Shown one piece after another: positions 13,035 through 23,028 of a stretch of 64,000 nt of DNA. Under the pieces are notes generated by a model. It searched no databases, was not told where the DNA came from, and was given only the letters and a program-made list of their open reading frames with translations. Numbering within the stretch: the first letter of the stretch is position 1; every line of letters starts with the position of its first letter. A program made the position numbers and the translations under genes. The stretch is from Dipteronia dyeriana (lineage: Eukaryota > Streptophyta > Magnoliopsida > Sapindales > Sapindaceae): NCBI GenBank assembly GCA_032871835.1, contig CM065301.1, positions 16,385,291 through 16,449,290 of the forward strand, read 5' to 3'.

Positions 13035-15640
13035 ATGAGATGAGGTTTATGTTGCGCCCGCTTAGCGTTCAATTTTTTAGGGTGTAATTTTGTTTGATCA
13101 TTGAGTTAAAGTTCGGAGCCATCCCGGACACAGACCTATATGAGGATGTCCCGAATGGCATACACCATAGGTACTTCGGTGGTCGAGGTACGGTCACCTT
13201 TGCTGAACTTGAAGCAAGGATTCAACAGGGTCAATGGCAAGAGCAATTGCAACGAAGCTTTGTCTCCTGTACATGGTGAATTGCGTTTTGATCGAAGCGA
13301 AAGAGATGAATCACGTCTTGATATGGCAGTTGTGCCTTGTTAATCACTTGGATGAGTTCAATGCATTCTCGTGGGGTTCGTATGTCTATAAGTACTCCAT
13401 ATTTAGGTTCAAAAGGCAATTCTCTCTAGGCCAACGAGATACAACATTTTCGGGTTGGTATACGCGCTACTGGTGAGCCTCTGAATCTTAATTACCACTA
13501 CTAATTTAAATATTGAGTTGTTATGTTTTCCAACTAACCAATCATATTTTCGTTGGATTTGTTGCAGGTTTTTGCATTTGAAGTTTTTGCATTTGAAGTT
13601 TTTCCAACCCTTGCCAAGCAATTCACGACTCCGAGGGTAGTTGAACAACCCTTGCCACACAATTCACGACTCCGAGGGTAGATGAACAACCCTTGCTGCG
13701 TATTCTGAGTTGGGACTTGACTCGGAGACCGAGGAGAGAGACTTGATAAGATTTTCACCACAAAGGTAATAATCTAGCTAGTACACTTCTGAATATAATT
13801 GTCATTCCAAGTTTCTGATGAAACTGATGTCACGTTTGTTTTGATGATAAATTTTCAGATGTTCGTGGAAGAAGAACCCACAAAAACGGAGAGGGGTATA
13901 TGGTACTACCAGGGGATTGCCGAGGTAGGCAATCTGTACCCTAATGATGCTTCAGGGGCTATGCTGGGGGGAAGGATCTTCCACCATCTAACGAACATGT
14001 TCGGGAGTTAAGAGAGGTAGTCATTGGCATACCAACTATATTCCTTGCATCCAGGCAACAGAGTACTGATGTTGGTGCATCGAGTAGTGTCCCCGCTACA
14101 CTGAGGAATGTCCTTGATGAACCTGTCAAGCCGACCAATGTTAGAATAGTGTGAGGTACTCAGACGATGGATCATGATGCACCTTCCGTTGGTGTTATCC
14201 TTATCTATACAAAGCATGCATGTGGAGGCACTGCAGGTCATACATATCACGTTCTCTTGTACGAGAGGTATATACATACTATGTTATTACATAAGGTAAA
14301 TTTGAGATTTGGTGTTGAATTATAATTCTAACGTGTGATTTTCTCCTTCAGATAGTACCAAACCATTGGGAACGTCGGTATTCCAAAGTCATCAGTGTTG
14401 TAAACGTATTACGAGAGAAGGTCCACAGTAGTGATAGAGACCGACAAAAGCAACACAATGAGTTGGTCGATATGATATGTAGACTCCAGGGGACATCGAC
14501 ATGCATTTAGATGAGCCGAGGGTTTTTAAGGCTACAGGGATGATGGCCCAGCAAGACATAGGTATACAGGAGACCACAATTTTGAGGCTGCGGATTTGTC
14601 CCATATAGGAGCAATCCATACTCCTTAGTAGGACAATGTAGCAGTCGTATCTCATTCTGATACTACTCCGCATGATGTTGATGTAAGAGTGTCAGCTACT
14701 GTTGCACATAGTCAATAGACCATAACAGGATTTGATAGTGCTCTGTATGACCCTGCATCCGTGACAAATGTTACACCTTCAGATACTACTCAATAGGTCC
14801 CTGTAGGTTTATAGCCAGATGCTGCACTTGCAGATATTACGCAACAAGACACTGCGTGTTTAGCGCTAGCTGCTTCACATATTACAGACATTACTATGTC
14901 AGAGGGGGGTTTATAAAGCCGGGTCATAAGTGGCCTAGATGCATCGCATGTCCCTGACTCTGTTGTTATCATTATAGATATTGTAACAACTATATTGGAG
15001 AGGGATTCTGGCAGTGGGAGCTCAGCAGATCCTAGTTCGCAAATTGGTCGACCATTGTAGGAGAGCAAGCGCAGTTGACAAATGACTACCCCCTACATTG
15101 ACCCATGTAAGAAGAAGAGGTCTCGTACTGTAGAGTGGTCAATTCCGCTGCCAATCAGTCGATTCAGTCACGTATCGAAGAGGGCTATAAGTAGGCCGTT
15201 TGCTATTGCTATAAGGGCTGCTCGCCTTTATACGGCTTGGCTTCGCTATCGCTCCGTCGGCCTAAAAAGTAGTATTCCTACCATAAAAAGTAGTATTCCT
15301 ACCATACAAGAATGCCTATTATCTAGTGCTAGAAGCTTCGCCAGAAGCAAGCAAGACGAGGTCGCTCTGCTTCGTAGACAAGGCTCGTTCCGACTTACGA
15401 GCTCGTGTAGTACTCGCCCCTAGGGGCTTATGCACTCTACTCGCTGTCTACTAAACGAGCGTCCTCAGGGTTGGCCCCTAATTGATTAGCCTCCCTTTCT
15501 TTCAAAAGAATGCTTTGTCTGACTCAAGATCAATGGAAGGCTATGACCCATAAATTTCACCCTACGGAATCAGTTGATCTGGCACAGCTGAAGGAGTACA
15601 TGCAGTGGAAGAAGGACAGAACAACAATGTATAACATACT
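13035..15640 (+). pseudogene. DUF1985 / Ulp1-family MULE passenger gene, decayed
   Basis: The best-preserved part (about 13035-13480) reads DEMRFMLRPLSVQFFRV, a TAA stop, then KFGAIPDTDLYEDVPNGIHH, RYFGGRGTVTFAELEARIQQ and, after a frame change, KLCLLYMVNCVLIE, VWQL-like IWQLCLVNHLDEFNAFSWG and VYKYSIFRFK. This is the DUF1985 region of transposon-borne Ulp1-like genes. Further fragments follow: VFAFEVFPTLAKQFTTPRV (13570-13640), EHVRELREVVIGIPT (about 14000) and LAQLKEYMQWKKDR (about 15590). Stops and frame changes are frequent, and no C48 protease catalytic region was seen. Two small direct duplications lie at 13567-13600 and 13622-13695. A mitochondrial-looking insert divides the last part. 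Confidence 0.65.
15110..15515. other. Probable nuclear insertion of mitochondrial DNA (NUMT)
   Basis: This stretch is far richer in G/C and more even in composition than its surroundings. It has the texture of plant mitochondrial intergenic DNA: GCTTCGCCAGAAGCAAGC, CTTGGCTTCGCTATCGCTCC, CTTTCTTTCAAAAGAATGC. It interrupts the MULE passenger gene, since TESVDLAQLKEYMQWKKDR resumes after it. A 21-bp unit (AAAAAGTAGTATTCCTACCAT) is repeated in tandem at 15264-15305. Origin is judged from sequence character only; a search of mitochondrial genomes would decide. Confidence 0.5.
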
Positions 15641-15879
15641 TTTCGTAATATTTTCCTAAATCAGATTTTGAGTTCGACTTGTTACAAAACTGTGTTCATT
15701 TACAAAACTTCTTACTTAAACGTATGTGCCTTCAACTCTCCTCATCGCCCTTAATTTCCAAGTACAACTGTCAATCTTGCATACCAGATGTAGAACCGAC
15801 TTGTTAGATATTTTTCACCTTCCATTTAATGTTCTACTTCGTTCCATAAATACCTACTAACCTATTTAAATCACTTTTG

Positions 15880-16700
15880 TTGACGGTGATTTTTGGATTG
15901 TATAGGATTGATCACGTGTCTAACAGGTTTTCGTAGATTGTTGAAGATGTTATAGAGAAAATATAAAAAATAGAAGAAAACATGCACACGTGAGTTTATG
16001 GTAAAACCCCAATGTGGAAAAAGATCCACGGTTGCCGATGACGGTAAAAAGAAATCATTATGATAAAATGATTACACACTCAATCTCTCATTTTTGGCAT
16101 CTCTCTCTCTTTCTTGTATATTTTCTATATGATGCTCTTTATGTGTCGTTATGTATATGTCTCGTTCTCTTTTTTTTCAATGAGATTATGGGTCTATTTA
16201 TATGTGCATAGAACCTCTAATCCTTGTTACACAAATAAGGAAATGTGATAGTGTTTAATTAGGACTGGTTACTTGTTGAAGTCGTCTTTGTCTTCTTTCA
16301 TGTTTTGGAGTTTATCCTTCTGGAAGCTTTGAGTTCTTTCCTGAATAGAATTATCTAATATTGGAGAGGAAATAGGGATATTTCCTTATTAGAGCAAGAC
16401 TCTAGATTTTGTTGTTTGAGTAAGACAATTCCTCTTCGTATTCGTAGTTGCCTTTAATATCTCTCGTGCATTGTTCAACTGACCAATTGTCTAATCCCGA
16501 TCAGACTTCTTTTATCCTGATAGGATGGTCCTGACCAAGTCATCTCTACCCGATCGGCTAGTTTCCTCAACCAGGTCATCTATTAATTGTCTTGGGTTGA
16601 TATTTTCTGACTCTTGTAATGTGGCATATCTAATCATGCTGACTTGTCATACTATCAAAAAATCCTTATTATAACTTCCTTTTTGGAAAAAATTGACCCT
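15880..16700. other. Unassigned insertion-like segment
   Basis: Sequence between the DUF1985 remnant and the transposase fragment. Phrases such as TTTATGGTAAAACCCCAATG with a following ATCCACGG, and GATCAGACTTC / CCCGATCGGC, are reminiscent of LTR sequence, but I find no paired LTR, no clear TG...CA ends and no TSD. No gene supported. Confidence 0.35.
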
Positions 16701-16890
16701 TGTAAATCATGATGTTAGGTTCACGTAAACCAATGGTGTTGTTCACTTGACCAAATAAATACGCTTACGATCCAATAACCCAAGTCAACGAATTATCGAA
16801 AGCTAGGAGAATAGGATTTTCCGGTACTTCAGATGTCCTCGGCCTATCTGATGCACTACCACGGGGACGGTCACCATGATGATGCCTTCC

Positions 16891-17430
16891 TCATGTTTGA
16901 CATTGTATAGGTTCTACAACAACGTTTTCACGGTCACCTACATGATCGTGATTGAGCTCAAATTGACGCCTAAAGTAATTGTCAAAATGAGGTTCAACGT
17001 CAGTTGCAAGGTCAACTGCTGTAGGCGGGACACTGCAAATGTTTTCTAGACCTTGGGGATTTCCATCATTATAAGTCCCACTTCGTTGCGTGAACATTTG
17101 GTTACTATCGCTGAAGAATGGATAATCTTGGGGAATTCCATGAATAGGGATGTCATCACCCATCACACATCCACCTCTAATTTCAATTAGGCTAGCACAC
17201 ACTTGAAGAATCACTGTATCTTCTCCCAGCATAAACTGAACATCATCGTCGTTTCTTATAAATGTGCGACATATAGTATAGGGAACAATTGATATGATTG
17301 TAGATCAATATTATATTTATTTGGATCGTACTTGACAATGGACTGCACGCGCGCCAACAGCTCTTCAAAAGTCATTTCTTTCACACGTATATTCCCTGAT
17401 TATCCGAGCCAACAAACCTCTAACTTCCGT
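16891..17430 (-). pseudogene. MuDR-type MULE transposase, N-terminal fragment
   Basis: Read on the minus strand: MTFEELLARVQSIVKYD and NKYNIDLQS, then after a frame change TICRTFIRNDDDVQFMLGED and VCASLIEIRGGCVMGDD, ending at a stop at 16891-16893. This has the character of the N-terminal region of plant MuDR-like transposases, where a short segment ending in I.ND.D precedes the zinc-finger and catalytic parts. The catalytic DDE region and the SWIM zinc finger are absent. It points away from the DUF1985 pseudogene, consistent with both belonging to one MULE. Confidence 0.6.
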
Positions 17431-17656
17431 CTGGTAGTTGTTCATATCGACCGTTATAATTTATAAAGTCTCGAACAATAATGAAATAGGTCTCGGACCC
17501 AATAACCAAGTAAAGTCTCGAACACCACCAAAAGTTTCGGAGGATGAGACGAAAAACTAGATAAGGGGAAGTTTTTTTTATTCTTAAAGATGTAATAGTC
17601 TTTATGCTATAAAAGCAAATAAAATAAATATTAAAATAATATTAGATTTTCATAAT

Positions 17657-17664
<8 letters not shown>

Positions 17665-17699
<35 letters not shown>
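17665..17699. repeat. (TA)n microsatellite
   Basis: About 17 TA units in AT-rich spacer between two elements. Confidence 0.9.
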
Positions 17700-17705
<6 letters not shown>

Positions 17706-17923
17706 TCTTTCATTTTGAATCAAATTAATTTATTGATGGAGGCATCACACCAACTTGAACCATAATGTGCAACTGTTCTCCCTGAAAAATGTATTACTTT
17801 TTCAATTTTTAATTTTTACTTTGATTTTGATTTTTACTTTTTTATAATTATGTATTTCTTTATATAAAGTTAATTTTTTATTAATTTATTTAAAAGATGA
17901 TGTGTATTTTTCTTCAAGAAAGG

Positions 17924-19575
17924 GATATAATAATCCCCTCAATTTACCATATCATTAACTTTACCCCCTCTAATTTTAGTAATAACCCTTCTTTTTTCTG
18001 AAAATGAATCTATTCGTCATTTTCCCTATACAGTTAGCTTTTCCGTTTAATCCTCCCGCTGACCGTTAATGTTCATGTTAAAAGGCCTTACTGCCTTTCA
18101 ACAATTGTGAATAAATGAGTTTAAAAAATATCAATAAAAAAAACCATATATTTTTCTTAAATGGATCTCCGCCATCCATTTCAAAAATGGATGGTGGAGA
18201 TTGAAAAATAATTTACAGAGGAAAAAATAATAAAAAGAAAAAAGAAAAAAATTGATTCAATCTCCACCGTCCATCTAATGCATGGACGGTGGAGATAATT
18301 AGAAAAAAAAAACAAATTCAACAATTTATCACCATCATCATCAACACCAAACCCAGAATATCATAATCAACAACACCACCATCTCCAATCCAGATTCAAC
18401 ACCACCAATTTGGATCTAAGGAAAAAAAAAGTGCTCTTCCCCAAATTCGAACAAACCAACCACTAAATCTCCATTCGGTAACCTCTCTGCCACAAACCCA
18501 ACCACTCTACATCTTCATTAAACCCAAACCTAGAAATCCCATTTCTTCAAACCCAAACCCAAACCCATAACTATATCTTTCTTCAACCATCATCAACAAC
18601 AACACCAAACCCAAACATATCTTCTTGTTGCGATCACCTCCCAACGGAGGTTTCCATTGGGAGAAGATCGCGCCATCAACAGCTATCACCTACCCACCAA
18701 CCACCACTAAACCGAAAAACCAAAAATCCAAGCTCATGTGATCTAGATGCACAATTGAGATGCGAGATCGAGATGAAAATGAGATGGGATCGAAAAGAAG
18801 AAAAAACAGATGCAGATACGATATCGACATGCGATGAAGATGGATGTGAGGTGGAGAGAGAATAAGTGTAACGGGTTTGGGTGGCTAGGGTTTGATGATG
18901 ATGATTGTGATGAGATGTGGGAGCTTCTTCAACCATTATCATCAACATCACCAAACCCTAACAGACTGTATGTTGTGATCTTCTTCTAGTGGACCTCCAT
19001 TGGGAGGAGATTGCACCACCAACAACCAACACCCAACCACTGACTACCACTGAACCTAGAAACTAAAAATCTAAGCCCATGCAATGCATATGCACAATTA
19101 AGATGCAAGATCGAGATGAAAATGAGATGCAATTGAAAAGGATAGAGAAAAGAAGAAAAAACATATGCACATGTGAGAATGAGATGTGATGAAAAAGAAT
19201 ATAAGATGGAGAGAGAATATGTGCGACGAGTTTGGGTGGCAAGGGTTTCATGATGATGATGATGATGATCTGGGAGCTAGGGTTTGATGATGATGGAGAT
19301 AAGATGGTGGAGATCTAGGTTCCACAATTTTATTATTTTTTTAGAAATTATTAATTTTTCATTTTAAAATTTTGTTAATTTAATTTTAATTTACCTTTTT
19401 ACCATATCACCCTTATAGTTTAACGGTCAACGAGAGGTTTTAACAGAAAAGCTAACGGTAGAAGGATGACGAATAGTTTCATTTTTAAGGACAAACGGCC
19501 ATTACTGGAAATAAATTGGGTAAAGTTACTAATATGAAAACCTCAAGGGGAATGATTATATCTCTTTTTTAAAAG
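17924..19575. mobile_element. MULE-like non-autonomous element with ~200-bp TIRs
   Basis: The left arm (GGGATATAATAATCCCCTCA, AACTTTACCC, CTATTCGTCAT, AGTTAGCTTTTCCGTT) recurs inverted at 19400-19575. Inside lie two hairpins of the form TCTCCACCGTCCAT...ATGGACGGTGGAGA (18261-18295, perfect 14-bp stem; 18166-18201, one mismatch) and a 346-bp tandem duplication. No transposase. The flanks do not give a clean TSD. Confidence 0.7.
18581..19272. repeat. Tandem direct duplication, 346-bp period, two diverged copies
   Basis: Copy 1 starts at CTTCAACCATCATCAAC (18581), copy 2 at CTTCAACCATTATCATC (18927). Both continue through CCTCC...GGGAGGAGAT-like text, GCAAGATCGAGATGAAAATG-like text, and a GTTTGGGTGGC(T/A)AGGGTTT block followed by GATGATGATG. 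The duplication lies wholly inside the MULE-like element. Confidence 0.85.
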
Positions 19576-19968
19576 TAAAAACTAATTAAAAATTTGAAAA
19601 TGGATAACAGCATTTTTGTTGGTCAAAATAAAGTCAACCTAATGGTGTTAACTTTAAGGAAGATTGTTGAATAAAACCAAACTTTCTACGTATCCAATAA
19701 TAGTTGAAGGGTCATAGGAGGTTTTTGATTTTAACCATTTTGTTTAACTAGATTGTGTTAATTTTGGTTAATATTCGGATTAATTTTTTTTCATTAATCG
19801 CTGCTTATATGGGTATTTCATTTTTTTATGTTTTATTTTTTTATTTCTATGACATTCTCAACAAAAGTAATTATTTTATTTAAAAAATTATCTTGATAAT
19901 AAAAAATAATTGTCTTTTTAAAAGTTAAATAAAATAAAATAAATTGTTTAAGTAACTGAGGGGTCGTT

Positions 19969-20349
19969 TAATGTTTGTGGCTCGCACCTAACACTTAATG
20001 GGTCTTAAGTTGTTTTTGTTTGTTTTTTGAAGTGGACCAACAACTTAAAATAAAATATAAAAAATCCCGACTTTTTACTTAATAACCAAATCAATAAATT
20101 ACATTTACAATATTTCCTTCCAAGAATATCTTACAAAGATAACATATTTCCAACAATATCACATGAAAATGCATAGTATTGTAAATAGAATATAAATGTG
20201 AAATTAATTTAATTTTATCTTAAAAAAAAAAACAAGTTAACACTATATTCAGAGGTGAGAATTAAAAAAACAAAAACAAACATGTCATTTAGGCTTCAAT
20301 CCCGATTCTCAGTTTTTTACGTAGATAAAATTTAGGATTGTTCAGTTTA

Positions 20350-20403
<54 letters not shown>

Positions 20404-20409
20404 CGATCC
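19969..20409. mobile_element. Short AT-rich TIR element (family X), copy 1
   Basis: Starts GGGTCGTTTAATGTTTGTGG and ends AAACGATCC. It holds an (AAT)n run at 20350-20402. Its right part (ACACTATATTCAGAGGTGAG, AAACAAACATGTCATTTAGG) matches sequence at about 46650-46773 just beyond the Gypsy element, so the family has at least two members here. Confidence 0.55.
20350..20402. repeat. (AAT)n microsatellite
   Basis: About 17 uninterrupted AAT units. Confidence 0.97.
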
Positions 20410-21155
20410 AGGACTTTTTTGGTTACTTTTTAAAAATGTTAAGGGCTAAAATGGCACATGCTTAAAACATTGAGGATCATTTTGGTTAAATTGAAAACAA
20501 TGAAAAAGAGTGGTATTTCATTAAACAATAGGGACATTTTTGGGATTTCTCCTTAAATCAACCAAAACACATTCCAGGATATTGTTTGTGACGATGAAGA
20601 AGAATAAAAATAATACTAGCAAATAAGATGAAAAATATGTGAATTTTTTACATGGTTAATCAAATTAGATACACTGACGGGGCCACGGAGTCTATTGATT
20701 TCACTAGATTAGAGAGTATCACAAATATAAGAAAACTATATCACCTTGTCCCTTGGCACTCCACCACTCTTAGATCTTAATCTCTTCAACTTTATCCACC
20801 CTAAAACCTCTGAGGTAACTCTTAAAAGAGTACAACTGTACAAGTCCCTCAAAAACCTCACCTCACGTTGTAACACTTTCACTTATCTTTTTTGATATAT
20901 CACCTATGGGTGGGCACATAAACATAAATCGACCCGAACCAATTTGAGTGATGAGATCTGACTATATGTTTTACAAAGATGTCACATGAAATATTACAAG
21001 TAAAAAAAAAAAGGGTCCAAAATCAAGAAGCAGAAGAGATGCGTTGCCATCAAATATGGGCTTTAATAGGTTAAATGACTTTTAAATTTTGTTAAAATCA
21101 ATATATGGTTCAAAGGACCAATAATGCCCAAAAATAAAAACAACCCAAACCAACT
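20410..21155. other. Intergenic, no gene seen
   Basis: Contains LTR-like phrases (ACATGGTTAATCAAATTAG, GAGTACAACTGTACAAGTCC) that may be old retroelement debris. No paired repeat or coding match found. Confidence 0.45.
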
Positions 21156-22455
21156 AAGGCCAGTTTGAGAATGCTTCATAAACTGCTTTTGGGGTCAAAA
21201 GTGATTCCGAACTGAGCCTGAGGTGTTTGGTAAAATTTATGAGAAGTGCCTTTGGTCACTTCTGGTCACTTCTGGCTTCCCCTCACAACAGTTTTGAAAA
21301 GCTAATTTTTGTTGCTTTTAGAAAACAGTTTTATGAGGAAATAGTAATGAAAACGTGGAGGTGATCAAAGATTAATGATTTTTTATCAAAGTTCTTATGT
21401 TATCTCTTGCTTTTCATGAAATTTACCAAAATAATAAACATGTCCTCACTCCTCACCTGAATCTCATCTCTTTCTCTCTCATTCGTTCTTCATCATCGAA
21501 TCTCTCTCTCTCTCTCTCCACAACACAAGTCATCTTTATCATCCAAAATCCAACATCTTTATCACAATATCACACTAACAATCTTTCATCATCAACACCA
21601 TCAACACAAAAAAAAAATCCAACTGGGTTCAGATTTTATTAAAAAAAATTAATTTTTTTTTCATTTTCTCTCTTTTTCATTTTCATCTGGATCCAGATTT
21701 CCATCTCTCTCCTCGTCCTCTATCTCGAGCCAACATGTTGTGACCGTCGTTTCCGGTTCTCACCATCTTCTATCGTCGCAGTGGTGGTGGCAAGGTTTGT
21801 GGGGGTTTGTGATGTTGTGGTTGGGTTTGATTGAATCTGGTAGTGGATGTGTTAATGGAAGGTTCTGAGTTTGATTGAATATGGGTTTAGTGGTGATGGT
21901 TTGCATTGTTTAATCTAGCGGTGGTTATGGTGGTGGATGGTTGTAGTTGGTTGTGATAACTTGTGAATGGTGGGTAGTTCTGGGTTTGGTTCAGAAATTA
22001 ATTTTTTTTTTTATTTCTTGATTAATAGAAAAATCATTCATTAATCCACATGATCAAAGATCATAAACATTCAACTACAACTTATGGAAAAAAGATTGTG
22101 AAGTGGGGCAAAATGGTGTTGGTTGGCCGGATCATAAATCAATATGATTCTTGAAGAAAAAAGAATATAAAATAAGTGGATGAATGTTTTATGAAATTGC
22201 TTGAATTTTTCTCACATATTTTTCTATTAATGAATCTTGAATATTCATTTGTCATTTCTAGTCATTTTATACAGTCACAACACTTTTTATTTACAGTTTA
22301 CCAAACATATTGACATTGTTTTTTTAATTTCAAAAATCAGTTTACCAAACACTCCCCATAAAAAGCATTATTCTTCCCACAGCAGAACCAAAAGCACTCT
22401 CCCCATAGCACCCCGTCCCCTAACACAGCAATGTGAAACTAAGCCTAAGTTTTCT
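21156..22455. mobile_element. TIR element (AGGCYNAGTTT... type), non-autonomous
   Basis: The left end AAGGCCAGTTTGAGAATGC and the reverse complement of the right end, TTAGGCTTAGTTTCACATTGC, agree. The inner blocks TGTTTGGTAAA and AGTGCTTTTGG/ACTGCTTTTGGGG also mirror each other. The interior has a (TC)n tract near 21505 and a G/T-rich stretch at 21770-21990. The open frames inside are simple-sequence products, not recognisable proteins. Confidence 0.6.
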
Positions 22456-22701
22456 AACTTACAGTCCTTCCATTTAGTTTTCTAAATTGAAAACCGAACC
22501 TGATTTGCACACCCCTAAATTATATTATCATGTTACATACAAGTCAAAATAAATAAAAGATAACATATCATTTATGCTACGATGACTTTTTATTATGATG
22601 TTATATTTGACATTGTTACTTGATGGTAATGAACTTATAGCCCACTCTTCGTCACGTTAATAATAAAAGTTTTCCAATGACTTGCAAAAAAAAAAAATCT
22701 A

Positions 22702-22972
22702 TATTAAATAAGAAACTAATAATTATTATTGCAAGGACTTAGAATTGATTGTAATTGTTTATTATTTGGGAATTAGTTATTATTGCATTGACTAATAATT
22801 GATTGTAATTATTTATTTCCCTTTCCTATTACGGGAAAGCTCTTGTATATATATCTCAACATGGTATCAGAAAAGTTGATATACATAAGAAATACATAAT
22901 TATTATCTTTTTCTCCAATTTTCTTCTTCTACGCTTTTCGCATCTTTCTTCATCCATTATCAAACTTTCACA
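22702..22972 (+). repeat. Copia 5' LTR
   Basis: Shares TTCCTATTACGGGAAAGCTC, TTGTATATATATCTCA and GATATACATAAGAAATACAT with the 3' LTR and ends TTTCACA. The start (TATTAAATAAG) aligns to TGTTAAAATAG of the 3' LTR. Confidence 0.85.
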
Positions 22973-22987
22973 TGGTATAAGAGCAAT
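22973..22987 (+). promoter_or_regulatory. Copia primer binding site
   Basis: TGGTATAAGAGCAAT directly after the 5' LTR; the initiator-methionine PBS in plants is TGGTATCAGAGC. Confidence 0.8.
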
Positions 22988-23028
22988 CATTTCTAAACAT
23001 GACTTCCGCTGCATAAAAGAAAGGAGGA

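Larger units (their letters stand above)
12310..17560. mobile_element. Decayed MULE carrying DUF1985/Ulp1-like sequence (boundaries approximate)
   Basis: The same GTCTCGGA-type repeats lie at both ends. Between them are a plus-strand DUF1985-type pseudogene and a minus-strand MuDR-type transposase N-terminus. MULEs that carry a Ulp1-like cysteine protease gene with DUF1985 are known in plants (the Kaonashi type). The protease domain itself is not found here. Exact termini and TSD were not resolved, so the limits are approximate. Confidence 0.6.

Noticed and set aside
15082..15423. A 113-codon plus-strand frame in the mitochondrial-looking segment
   Set aside because: It begins in MULE sequence and runs into the insert. 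I see no named domain, so I treat it as part of the insertion, not as a gene.
21397..21642. An 81-codon plus-strand frame rich in Ser/Leu
   Set aside because: It arises from a (TC)n tract inside a TIR element and matches no protein family.
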